Shown here: piece by piece, positions 52,554 to 60,708 of the stretch | How the letters are laid out: every line of letters starts with the position of its first letter | How positions within the stretch are numbered: the first letter of the stretch is position 1 | From: Acidaminococcaceae bacterium | GTDB taxonomy: Bacteria; Bacillota; Negativicutes; Acidaminococcales; Acidaminococcaceae | Reading direction: 5' to 3' | NCBI GenBank assembly: GCA_944390935.1 | Contig: CALXRU010000001.1 | Coordinates: 80,319 to 144,318 of the forward strand | Length of the DNA stretch: 64,000 nt | The notes under the pieces: model-generated | Database searches by the model: none | Told to the model about the DNA's origin: nothing | Seen by the model: only the letters and a program-made list of their open reading frames with translations | Program-made: the position numbers and the translations under genes

Positions 52554-53759
52554 TTAACGTTCCTCCGTATGCTGTACTACCGAAATGATATTGCCGTCGC
52601 CGACCTGTGTTGTTATTTCGTCGCCCCAGCGCACTTCGTCAATGCTGCGGATGACTTTACCGTCCGCATTTTCCGTCACGCTGTAACCTCGTGCCAGCAC
52701 CGTCAGCGGGCTTAATGCGTCCAGCTTGGCTGCCAGCACGCCGCATTTATGCTGCCTGTCCGTCAGCGCCGCGCTGAAATTTTGTTTCAGCTTGGCCGCC
52801 GCAAAATAGTAACGCTGCATACGGTTTTCCAGCAATCTCCGCGGGCTTGCCAATGCCCACGAGCTTTGCAGGCGTTCCAATGTTGTTTCCGCCGTTGTCA
52901 GGCGTTTCAGCATAATGTTCTTGCAGCGCTTTTCCAATTCCAGCACATAGTTTGTATAGGCGTTGGCATCGGCAACCACAATTTCAGCTGCCTGCGACGG
53001 CGTTGCCGCACGCTTATCGGCAGCAAAATCGGCCAGAGTAAAATCCGTTTCATGCCCCACGGCAGATACTACCGGTATCTCGGATGCCGCTATGGCACGC
53101 ACGGTTTGTTCTTGGTTAAACGCCCACAGTTCCTCGATTGAACCGCCGCCGCGCCCGACGATTAAAACTTCGGCCAGCTTGTTGCGGTTCATAAACTCAA
53201 TGGCGTGGGCAATTTCGCCAGGCGCTTCCTTACCCTGCACACGCACGGGGTACAGCAAAAGTTTAATGCCGCTGTTGCGCCTGCGCGATACGGTAATTAA
53301 ATCGCGCACAGCCGCGCCGCTGGGCGATGTTATAATGCCGACCGTTTTAGGATTGACCGGCAGAGCCTTTTTGCAGCTTTCGTCAAACAGGCCTTCAGCC
53401 ATCAGCTTTTGCTTTAACTGTTCAAACGCCAGCATTAAATCGCCGGTGCCTTCGGGTATCAGTAAATCCGTATAAAGCTGGTATACGCCGTCGCGCTCGT
53501 AAACGCTGATGCGCCCCACCGCAATAACGGTATCGCCGTTCTGAGGTTCAAAGCGCAAGGTACGCGCCGCAAACTTAAACATTACAGCTTTCAGCACGCC
53601 GCCTGCGTCCTTTAACGTAAAATAGCAGTGCCCGCTGCTGTAACGCTTAAAGTTGGAGATTTCGCCGCGCACCTGAATATTGGCAAAGCGGCGCTCATCT
53701 TCAATCATCGATTTTATCAGCTTATTTACCTGGCTGACGGAATAAACATCTTCATACAC
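52554..53759 (-). CDS. xseA: Exodeoxyribonuclease VII large subunit
   Basis: 401 aa: an N-terminal OB fold (VRGEISNFKRYSSGHCYFTLKD), the catalytic domain (GIITSPSGAAVRDL, VGRGGGSIEELWAFN, SAVGHETDFTLADF), and a C-terminal coiled coil. It degrades single-stranded DNA. GTG 53759 has AAGGG eight bases upstream; GTG 53768 lies on the SD. It overlaps the TsaD-like gene's stop. Confidence 0.93.
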   Translation of the reverse strand: MYEDVYSVSQVNKLIKSMIEDERRFANIQVRGEISNFKRYSSGHCYFTLKDAGGVLKAVMFKFAARTLRFEPQNGDTVIAVGRISVYERDGVYQLYTDLLIPEGTGDLMLAFEQLKQKLMAEGLFDESCKKALPVNPKTVGIITSPSGAAVRDLITVSRRRNSGIKLLLYPVRVQGKEAPGEIAHAIEFMNRNKLAEVLIVGRGGGSIEELWAFNQEQTVRAIAASEIPVVSAVGHETDFTLADFAADKRAATPSQAAEIVVADANAYTNYVLELEKRCKNIMLKRLTTAETTLERLQSSWALASPRRLLENRMQRYYFAAAKLKQNFSAALTDRQHKCGVLAAKLDALSPLTVLARGYSVTENADGKVIRSIDEVRWGDEITTQVGDGNIISVVQHTEER

Positions 53760-54708
53760 GGTTTTCACCCTTTAAAACTGCAAAAGCGGCACAGCCGCAG
53801 GCATTGTCGCAGCTAAAGCGCGCCTGTGGGTGCCAGAGCGATATTTTCTTCTTATCCAGCTTAACATGCAGGTAGTCCCTGATGTATGTATTGGAAGCAA
53901 CGCCGCCAACAATCAGCGCGCTGCTTACTTTAAATTCTTTGGCTGCGTTAAAAATCAGCCTGTAAAAAGTTTCTGCCAGCACTTTCTGTATGCCTGCCGC
54001 AATACCGGCAGGGTCTGCACCAGCTTTTAATTTACGTTCTGCTGCCGTCGCCGGGCCTGAAAGGCTTGCCTTAAAACCTTTAACGGAAACAGGCAAATCA
54101 ATAATCTCATCTGCCGTTTTGGCAAAATCTTCTACCGCCGGGCCTGCCGGAAACTGCAAACCAAGGCTTACGCCGATGCGGTCGATAAACTGACCGGCAT
54201 GCAAATCAATGCTGCCGCCGATTTCCGTCAGCTTGTAGCCGCCGTCATCACGCTGTTCTGCCAAAAGCAAATCCGTTGTACCGCCTGAAGCATGCAAAAG
54301 CAAAAAGCGTTCTGCATCCGGCCCACCGGCCGACCATTTACCTGCAAAAAGGTGGTTTTCCTGATGGCTGATAAGGTGCATCGGGATATTGTTCAGCACC
54401 GACAGCGAACGCGCAAAGCCAGCACCGACTAAAAACGCCGGCATGTACGAGCCTTCCAGCGGACGCGGGCAGCCCGACGCGCAAACGCCGATAATTTTTG
54501 CGCCCTCCGGCATGGCGTTTGCAATCATCTCCGGCAGGTTGCGGGTATGCTGAAACACCATTTCCGACTGCTGCAAACCGCATTTGCCTTCGCGCACTTT
54601 TAAAATCTGCCTGCTTTCGCCAACAAGCTGCGCGTCCTTATCCATAAAGGCAACGGATGTTGTATAACAGCTGGTATCTATACCAAGGTAAACTTCCAGG
54701 TCACTCAT
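53752..54708 (-). CDS. TsaD/Kae1-like ASKHA-fold protein (paralogue)
   Basis: 318-aa relative of the tRNA threonylcarbamoyltransferase TsaD. Metal ligands SHQENH (HxxxH) near residue 114, the nucleotide-binding ASGGTTDLLL, and GGVASNTYIRDYL are present. It lacks TsaD's usual HTHMEGH-type sequence and its gene lies between nusB and xseA. Firmicutes often carry such a second copy here beside a separate true tsaD. Its substrate is unknown; names like O-sialoglycoprotein endopeptidase are historical. ATG 54708 overlaps the nusB stop. Confidence 0.8.
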   Translation of the reverse strand: MSDLEVYLGIDTSCYTTSVAFMDKDAQLVGESRQILKVREGKCGLQQSEMVFQHTRNLPEMIANAMPEGAKIIGVCASGCPRPLEGSYMPAFLVGAGFARSLSVLNNIPMHLISHQENHLFAGKWSAGGPDAERFLLLHASGGTTDLLLAEQRDDGGYKLTEIGGSIDLHAGQFIDRIGVSLGLQFPAGPAVEDFAKTADEIIDLPVSVKGFKASLSGPATAAERKLKAGADPAGIAAGIQKVLAETFYRLIFNAAKEFKVSSALIVGGVASNTYIRDYLHVKLDKKKISLWHPQARFSCDNACGCAAFAVLKGENRV

Positions 54709-55111
54709 CGTTCCTGACCATTTTGCCGAGCAGCCCGTTAATAAAACGCGGGCTGTCTTCCGAGCCGTAAATTTTGGCAATTTCCACAGCTTCGTTAATG
54801 GCTATGCCGGCAGGGATTTTTTCTTCCGCGTAATAAATTTCGTAAACCGCCAGGCGCAGAATGTTGCGGTCAACGCCGGGCATACGCTCCAAATCCCAGT
54901 CAATGGAATATTCTTTGATTTTGGCGTCGATATCCGCCATAGCGGCTAAAATGCCGTTAACTGCTTTTTGCGCATAGCTTTGCGCCTTAACCGCGTCTTT
55001 GGTGTTCTGTTCTTCAACGGCAGCGTTTAAAGCGTCTTCTGCGCCGCAGCCGGAAAAATCTATCTGAAATAAACTTTGTACAACCAGTTCTCTTGCTGTT
55101 CTGCGAATCAT
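54701..55111 (-). CDS. nusB: Transcription antitermination factor NusB
   Basis: 136-aa all-helical RNA-binding protein acting with NusE/S10 on rRNA transcription. RRTARELVVQSLFQID and the C-terminal AINEAVEIAKIYGSEDSPRFINGLLG are conserved. ATG 55111 has GAGG six bases upstream. It follows DUF2273, as in other Firmicutes. Confidence 0.93.
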   Translation of the reverse strand: MIRRTARELVVQSLFQIDFSGCGAEDALNAAVEEQNTKDAVKAQSYAQKAVNGILAAMADIDAKIKEYSIDWDLERMPGVDRNILRLAVYEIYYAEEKIPAGIAINEAVEIAKIYGSEDSPRFINGLLGKMVRNDE

Positions 55112-55131
55112 GTTCAACCTCGCTAAATTAG

Positions 55132-55359
55132 TTATTTATGGTAGCCGGGCGGCAGCAGCCTGTCCAGCCATTCAAGCAGGTCCTCTTTTTTATCAAGCTT
55201 GTTGCCGATAAAGAATCCCGCCGAAATACAAATCAGTAAAAAAATCGTCTGCAAAAATCCTAAAATTAAAAACATGGCGCCTATAAACAGCCCGAAGACA
55301 GACCCCAAAAGGCGGCCGCGATACACTCTCCACAAATCGCTGAGAATTTCATTCCACAT
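55132..55359 (-). CDS. DUF2273 small membrane protein
   Basis: 75 aa with two hydrophobic segments (LGSVFGLFIGAMFLILGF and TIFLLICISAGFFIGNKL) and charged ends. This family always accompanies amaP and asp23 in Firmicute envelope-stress clusters and probably helps anchor the complex in the membrane. The GGGGG-type SD precedes the ATG. Confidence 0.88.
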   Translation of the reverse strand: MWNEILSDLWRVYRGRLLGSVFGLFIGAMFLILGFLQTIFLLICISAGFFIGNKLDKKEDLLEWLDRLLPPGYHK

Positions 55360-55375
55360 CGCTCATGCCCCCTTC

Positions 55376-55894
55376 CTAATTTTTGGCCTTAATCTGTTTA
55401 AAGAACAGCTCAATGTCTTTAATTTCCATGCCCAATACCTTTTTGATGGTATCGCGCACATTGTATTTAATTTCTTCCGTCGTTTCCGGAATATTTATAC
55501 CGGGTTCGATGGAAGCATTGATACGCACGCTGATGTTTTCATCGTCCAGCTTGGTTTCGCATTTAACATTGTAAACGCCGTAAACCTCCTGCGCGATTTC
55601 GGAAATATAATCTTCAATGGCGTTTTTACCGACAAAAATTTTACCGGCGTCGCTGGTTTTTAAAATCAGCGAGCTGATGCCTGTAGCGCCGATACCGGCA
55701 ATTAAAAGGCGCAGGCTTACAAGCAAAATAATAATGCCGCCCACGGCGTATTCCCAGTTGCCGGGGATTGTTGCCAGAAACTGGTTGATTGCCGCCTGCG
55801 AGATAATGCCGAGGCTGCAGAGCACAACCAGCACGGCTACTACCGCCATCAAAAATGTATATAAAGTCAGGATAATTCTGTCAGGTATTCCCAT
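55376..55894 (-). CDS. amaP: Alkaline shock response membrane anchor protein AmaP
   Basis: 172 aa: two N-terminal membrane helices (residues ~6-32 and ~48-68) followed by a cytoplasmic Asp23-like domain ending NVRDTIKKVLGMEIKDIELFFKQIK. It anchors Asp23 at the membrane in Staphylococcus. Confidence 0.88.
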   Translation of the reverse strand: MGIPDRIILTLYTFLMAVVAVLVVLCSLGIISQAAINQFLATIPGNWEYAVGGIIILLVSLRLLIAGIGATGISSLILKTSDAGKIFVGKNAIEDYISEIAQEVYGVYNVKCETKLDDENISVRINASIEPGINIPETTEEIKYNVRDTIKKVLGMEIKDIELFFKQIKAKN

Positions 55895-55917
55895 TGCTTA
55901 TTCCCTCCCGATGAGCC

Positions 55918-56361
55918 TTAATTATTTTCCGCTTCCAGGCTTTGTTCAAGCTCGGTTTTGCGGCGGCGCTGTACGCCCTGCACATGCACGTCCACGATTT
56001 TAACTTCGTAGCCGGTCATATTTTCAATGGCCTCGCGCACTTTTTCCTGTATTTCAAGCGCAATTTCCGGTATGCAGCCGCCGTATTCGATGTTTACAAA
56101 AACCTCGGCGCTTACCACATGCCCTTCTACCGTTATGCGCACGCCTTTGGACACGTTTTTGCTGCCCAAAAATTCGCTCAGCCCGTCGGCAAAGTTACCG
56201 TTCATACCGGCAACGCCTTCAACCTCCTGCGCGGCAAGGCTTGCCACAATGCTCAGCACCTCGTCGGCAATCTGTACGTCGCCGATTTCTTCCTGCGGCG
56301 CACCGTTGGCAGCGGCTTCGTTTGCCTGTTCGTTTGCTGCTAAAATTTCTTTATCAGCCAT
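55918..56361 (-). CDS. Asp23/Gls24 family envelope stress protein
   Basis: 147 aa. The conserved Asp23 core runs from VQIADEVLSIVASLAAQEVEGV to a C-terminal NMTGYEVKIVDVHVQGV. A long acidic/Ala-rich N-terminus precedes it. It is the first gene of the asp23-amaP-DUF2273-nusB transcript, which probably continues to recN. GGAGG lies upstream of the ATG. Confidence 0.9.
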   Translation of the reverse strand: MADKEILAANEQANEAAANGAPQEEIGDVQIADEVLSIVASLAAQEVEGVAGMNGNFADGLSEFLGSKNVSKGVRITVEGHVVSAEVFVNIEYGGCIPEIALEIQEKVREAIENMTGYEVKIVDVHVQGVQRRRKTELEQSLEAENN

Positions 56362-56418
56362 TGCATAGCCTCCAATACCGTAAAAGTATCTTTTTGCTTA
56401 CAGTTTACTATCTTTTAT

Positions 56419-56427
56419 ATTATAACA
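56419..56427 (-). promoter_or_regulatory. Extended -10 promoter of the asp23 operon
   Basis: Minus strand TGTTATAAT: TATAAT with the TGn extension; no good -35 is seen 16-18 bases upstream. Confidence 0.5.
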
Positions 56428-56474
56428 TAACTGCAAGTTAAATACCACGCCGCAGCTTTTAAAACCTGTATAAA

Positions 56475-56507
56475 AATAAAATGGCACGCCCGCAAAGGCA
56501 ATGCCAT
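56475..56507 (-). terminator. Intrinsic terminator after thrC
   Basis: Minus strand: AATGGCA pairs with TGCCATT around an inner GCC/GGC stem, followed by TTATTTTTA. Confidence 0.8.
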
Positions 56508-56513
56508 TATAAA

Positions 56514-57995
56514 TTAAATGCTGTTTTTAACCGCTTCCGCCATTTTTTCAGTTGCGATAACTTCTTTATGCAAAACGGGCATAGTTTCAATCTGAAGCAT
56601 TTTGGCGGGCACGGGCACTTCCGTAAGCTCATGCAGCTTGTGCAAAGCGTCAAACGGTTTCAGCCCTTCTTCGCCCTTTAAAGCAGCGTAAACATCGGCG
56701 CTGAACTTATACGGGCTGGCGGTGGATACCACTACCGCATACCTGTCGTCCGAAGATACAAGGCGGTATTTTTCGCACGCGCGCCAGGCAACGGCGGTGT
56801 GCGGGTCAAGCAGATAGCTGTAATCGTTGTATACGCGGCGGATGGTTTCCATCGTTTCCTGTTCATCCACCCACGCGCCGAAGAAGTCGTGCGTAATTTT
56901 TTTGTGGAATTTTTCACCCACATTGTACACGCCTTCGGTGTTAAGCTGCTGCATCCATTCGGAAACCTTCTCCGCGTCTTCTTCCGTTATGCTGTATAAA
57001 AGGCGCTCCAAATTGCTGGATACCAGAATATCCATCGACGGCGAAATCGTCTTTTTAAATTCGCGGCGCTTGTCATAAACACCGGTGTTGATAAAATCGC
57101 TCAGCACATTATTGCTGTTGCTGGCGCAGATAAATTTATGCACCGGCAGGCCCATCTGTTTGGCATAATAGCCCGCAAGGATATCACCAAAGTTGCCGGT
57201 CGGCACGGCAAAGTTAATTTCTTCACCCGCGTTGATACGGCCTGCGGCAACAGCATCGCTATACGCGCTGAAATAATATACAATCTGCGGCACAAGGCGG
57301 CCCCAGTTGATAGAGTTGGCAGAGCTGAACACGCAGCCCTGCGCAGCCATTTCTTCTTTTAATTCCTCATCGGCAAAAATGCGTTTAACGCCGGTCTGGG
57401 CGTCGTCAAAATTGCCTTCAACGGCAAATACATGCACGTTTTTGCCCTGCTGCGTTACCATCTGCTGCTTCTGGATATCGCTGACGCCGCTTTCGGGATA
57501 GAACACAATAATTTCCGTGCCTTCAACATCGGCAAAACCTTCCAGCGCAGCCTTGCCGGTATCGCCGCTGGTGGCGGTTAAAATAACAATTTTATGCTGC
57601 TCGCCGGTTTTGGCAATAGCCTTTGTCAAAAGCTGCGGCAAAATCTGCAAAGCCATGTCCTTAAATGCCGATGTCGGCCCATGCCACAGTTCCAGCGTAT
57701 CAGTGTTATCGTTTACTTTATGCACCGGCGCAGGCTCTTTGCCGAATTTTGCTTCCGCGTAAGCCTTGTCCGCCGCGTCTTTTAATTCATCTTCGGTATA
57801 ATCCGTTAAAAACAACGAAAGAATTTTTACGGCGCGTTCCTGATAACTTAAATTATGCAGTGCGATAATTTCATCAAGGGAAAGCGCTACAAATTTTTGA
57901 GGCACAAAAAGCCCGCCGTCGCCTGCCATGCCGCGCGTAATTGCGTGGGCGCTGCAGCAAAGGTCGGCCTTGCCGCGTGTACTTAAAAATAACAT
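56514..57995 (-). CDS. thrC: Threonine synthase
   Basis: 493-aa PLP enzyme converting O-phosphohomoserine to threonine. The long E. coli/yeast-like class is shown by the N-terminal LFLSTRGKADLCCSAHAITRGMAGDGGLFVP-type start, the PLP Lys in SAFKDMALQ, and the phosphate loop TSGDTGKAALEG. ATG 57995 has AAAGGA nine bases upstream; a longer frame reads through the promoter and is rejected. Confidence 0.94.
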   Translation of the reverse strand: MLFLSTRGKADLCCSAHAITRGMAGDGGLFVPQKFVALSLDEIIALHNLSYQERAVKILSLFLTDYTEDELKDAADKAYAEAKFGKEPAPVHKVNDNTDTLELWHGPTSAFKDMALQILPQLLTKAIAKTGEQHKIVILTATSGDTGKAALEGFADVEGTEIIVFYPESGVSDIQKQQMVTQQGKNVHVFAVEGNFDDAQTGVKRIFADEELKEEMAAQGCVFSSANSINWGRLVPQIVYYFSAYSDAVAAGRINAGEEINFAVPTGNFGDILAGYYAKQMGLPVHKFICASNSNNVLSDFINTGVYDKRREFKKTISPSMDILVSSNLERLLYSITEEDAEKVSEWMQQLNTEGVYNVGEKFHKKITHDFFGAWVDEQETMETIRRVYNDYSYLLDPHTAVAWRACEKYRLVSSDDRYAVVVSTASPYKFSADVYAALKGEEGLKPFDALHKLHELTEVPVPAKMLQIETMPVLHKEVIATEKMAEAVKNSI

Positions 57996-58026
57996 AAAAG
58001 CCATCCTTTCATCTTTCCATGCTGCC

Positions 58027-58055
58027 ATAATAGCATATTTATGTACTTTGGGCAA
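58027..58055 (-). promoter_or_regulatory. Promoter of thrC
   Basis: Minus strand: TTGCCC (58055-58050), 17-base spacer, TATTAT (58032-58027). Confidence 0.55.
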
Positions 58056-58067
58056 GCATTTAAACGC

Positions 58068-58550
58068 TTAAGCGTAAATAATGTTTACCACGGCTGCACC
58101 TGTTGCCGCCACCAAATCGTCCGGCTTCAAAAAAATCTGCAAGCCGCGCTGCCCGGCGCTGATTGCTATCTGTTCCCACAAAATGCAGGTTTCGTCAAGG
58201 TAAACCGGGTAATTTTTCTTCGCGCCCAAAGGCGAGCAGCCCCCGCGGATATAACCCGTCAGCGGCAGCACTTCTTTTAAATGCACAAGCTCCGCCCTTT
58301 TGTTGCCGCTTACTTTGGCCAGCGCCTTTAAGTCAAGCTCCCCGTCGCCGGGGATAACTGCAAACACCGGGCCTGTTTTATCGCCGCGCACCACCAGCGT
58401 TTTAAACACCTGCGCAGCGGGCAGCCCTACTTCTGCCGCAACGTACACGGCGTCAAGATGTTCCTCGTCAACTTTATATTCGATAAGCTTATATTCAATC
58501 TTTTTCTCGTCCAGAATGCGCGCAGCATTGGTTTTTTTCTGCTTTGCCAT
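58068..58550 (-). CDS. ybaK: Cys-tRNA(Pro)/Cys-tRNA(Cys) deacylase YbaK/EbsC
   Basis: 160-aa editing hydrolase that removes wrongly attached amino acids. The family features VFKTLVVRG, KALAKVSGNKRAEL, and YIRGGCSPLGAKK with the key Lys and Gly-rich loop are present. It lies divergent from nadE and upstream of thrC, which has its own promoter. Confidence 0.9.
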   Translation of the reverse strand: MAKQKKTNAARILDEKKIEYKLIEYKVDEEHLDAVYVAAEVGLPAAQVFKTLVVRGDKTGPVFAVIPGDGELDLKALAKVSGNKRAELVHLKEVLPLTGYIRGGCSPLGAKKNYPVYLDETCILWEQIAISAGQRGLQIFLKPDDLVAATGAAVVNIIYA

Positions 58551-58639
58551 GCTTATCGCCTCCGTTTGTATGGTATTAAGTGCCTTTATTTGTTATAATA
58601 ACATCATAAACCTATAAACGCAAACCGGAGAGATGCAAA

Positions 58640-60541
58640 TTGTTAAAAATTGCCTGCGCCCAGCCGGAAATTACCGCCGGACGCCCTGACCTTAACACAG
58701 AAAAAATTTTAAAATTGATAGACGAAGCCGCGGCAAACGGTGCTGATATTTTATTTTTGCCCGAATGTGCCGTGCCCGGTTATTTAATCGGCGACCTGTG
58801 GGAACAGACCGCTTTCATTGAAGACTGCGAAGCCTGCGGGCAGGATATTATAAACGCCACGGCGGATAATGACCTTTGCGTTGTGTTCGGCAACATCGCG
58901 CTTGATAAAACCAAAGTCAACGAAGACGGGCGTGTACGCAAATACAACGCCGCATTCGTTGCCCACCACGGCAAGGCTTTGGGCAACGGCAAACTGCCGT
59001 ATAATTTTACCGTTAAACATTCACTGCCCAACTACCGCGAATTTGACGACAGCCGTTATTTTTACAGCCTGGCGCAGCTTGCGGCGGAACTCGGCACAAC
59101 GCCGGACGCTTTAACCGCGCCTGTTGAAATCAACATCAAAGGACAAACCGTTAAACTCGGCATTATGCTTTGCGAAGACGGCTGGACTGATAACTACCAC
59201 TTTAACGTACCGCAGGCACTGGCGCGCGCTGGCGCGGATATTTTATGCAACATCTCCTGCTCTCCGTTTACTTTAAATAAAGACGCCAAACGCCACCGCT
59301 TGTTCGGTGCGCAGGCTGAAGAAGCAAAACTACCGCTGATTTACTGCAACAACACCGGCATCCAGAACAACGGCAAAAACATTTTTACTTACGACGGCTG
59401 CAGCTGCGTTTATAACAGCGACGGAACTTTATCCGCCGAAGCGAAAGCCTACGCCGAAACTGTTTTGTACTTTGATTTTGATTGCCAAACCAAAAAAATA
59501 AACACCGCCCCTGCCATTGCGGAACCGGCAGACAGAACGGCAGCAATTTATAAAGCCGTGCGCTACGGCACGCAAAAATTTTTGCAGCAGCTTGGCATTA
59601 CCAAAATGGTGGTCGGGCTTTCCGGCGGCATTGATTCTGCCGTTACCGCAGCTCTGTACGCCGATATTTTAGGACCGCAGAATGTGCTTTTGGTTAATAT
59701 GCCCGGGCGCTACAACGCCGATTTAACCAAAGACATGGCGCTGAAAACCGCGCAGGCACTTAAAACAAATTACATGGTTGTGCCGATTACTGAAAGCGTG
59801 GAAAACACCTTTAACCAGCTTACGCAAACACTGGTAACTGCTTATAACAGCGGCACACAGTTTAATTTAAGCATCAGCCCCTACGTTATGGAAAATATTC
59901 AGGCACGCGACCGCGGCGCACGCATTTTAGCAGGCGTTGCCGCTGTTTTCGGCGGCGCGTTCAGCTGCAACAGCAACAAATCGGAAATCACCGTGGGCTA
60001 CGCAACTTTTTACGGCGATATCTGCGGCGCTGTTGCCCCTATCGGTGATTTGTGGAAGCACGATGTTTACGCGCTTGGCCGTTATTTAAACGATAAAATT
60101 TTTGCAACCCCCGTAATACCGGAAGAAATTTTTACCATGCGCCCCAGCGCGGAACTCTCCCCCGAACAAACTGTCGGTAACGGCGGCGACCCGCTGGTTT
60201 ACCCGTACCACGATAAACTGTTTGCGTTGTTTGTCGAAAGCTGGCACAAAACCTCACCTGCCGATATTTTACGCTGGTACAGCAAAGGCACGCTGGCAGA
60301 ACATTTAGGATGCCAACAGCAGCTTATTGATGAAACTTTTAAAGACGCTGCGGCGTTTATTGCCGACCTTGAACGCTGGTGGAAACTATTCTGCGGGCTT
60401 GCCGTTGCCAAACGCATACAGGCGCCGCCGATTGTCAGCATCTCCCGCCGAGCCTACGGCTACGACCACCGCGAAGCCCAACTTACACCCTACTTCTCAC
60501 GCGAATATTACAAACTAAAAAATGAATTGCTGAAAAAATAA
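58640..60541 (+). CDS. nadE: Glutamine-dependent NAD+ synthetase
   Basis: 633 aa in two domains. The N-terminal nitrilase-type glutaminase (~1-290) has Glu in FLPECAVPG, Lys in NGKLPYNF, and the nucleophile Cys in MLCEDGW. The C-terminal synthetase (~320-633) has the PP-loop GLSGGIDSAVTAAL. Ammonia from glutamine is channelled to deamido-NAD. The TTG start has GGAGAG seven bases upstream. A strong terminator follows. Confidence 0.94.
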   Translation: MLKIACAQPEITAGRPDLNTEKILKLIDEAAANGADILFLPECAVPGYLIGDLWEQTAFIEDCEACGQDIINATADNDLCVVFGNIALDKTKVNEDGRVRKYNAAFVAHHGKALGNGKLPYNFTVKHSLPNYREFDDSRYFYSLAQLAAELGTTPDALTAPVEINIKGQTVKLGIMLCEDGWTDNYHFNVPQALARAGADILCNISCSPFTLNKDAKRHRLFGAQAEEAKLPLIYCNNTGIQNNGKNIFTYDGCSCVYNSDGTLSAEAKAYAETVLYFDFDCQTKKINTAPAIAEPADRTAAIYKAVRYGTQKFLQQLGITKMVVGLSGGIDSAVTAALYADILGPQNVLLVNMPGRYNADLTKDMALKTAQALKTNYMVVPITESVENTFNQLTQTLVTAYNSGTQFNLSISPYVMENIQARDRGARILAGVAAVFGGAFSCNSNKSEITVGYATFYGDICGAVAPIGDLWKHDVYALGRYLNDKIFATPVIPEEIFTMRPSAELSPEQTVGNGGDPLVYPYHDKLFALFVESWHKTSPADILRWYSKGTLAEHLGCQQQLIDETFKDAAAFIADLERWWKLFCGLAVAKRIQAPPIVSISRRAYGYDHREAQLTPYFSREYYKLKNELLKK

Positions 60542-60556
60542 GATTTAAACACACAA

Positions 60557-60584
60557 AAGGCTGCCTGCTAATGCAGACAGCCTT
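60557..60584. terminator. Bidirectional terminator between nadE and tRNA-Val
   Basis: AAGGCTGCCTGC pairs with GCAGACAGCCTT (one mismatch). T-rich sequence follows on the plus strand and a T4 run on the minus strand, so it can end both nadE and the tRNA transcript. Confidence 0.85.
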
Positions 60585-60595
60585 AAATTTTTATC

Positions 60596-60672
60596 TGGTG
60601 GAACTAACTGGACTCGAACCAGTGACCTCTTCGATGTCAACGAAGCACTCTAACCAACTGAGCTATAGTTCC
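60596..60672 (-). tRNA. tRNA-Val (anticodon GAC)
   Basis: A 77-base cloverleaf with encoded CCA. The acceptor stem GGAACTA pairs with TAGTTCC, the D-arm is GCTCAGTTGGTTAGAGC-like, the anticodon stem-loop is CTTCG-TTGACAT-CGAAG with GAC at positions 34-36, and the T-arm is CTGGTTCGAGTCCAG. GAC decodes GUC/GUU, so valine. Confidence 0.95.
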
Positions 60673-60708
60673 AAAGCATTGTTATTTTAACTTATAACGT
60701 ACTGCTTG

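Noticed and set aside
57996..58055. N-terminal extension of ThrC by 20 residues
   Set aside because: It covers the thrC promoter; the ATG at 57995 has a proper SD and matches the family N-terminus.
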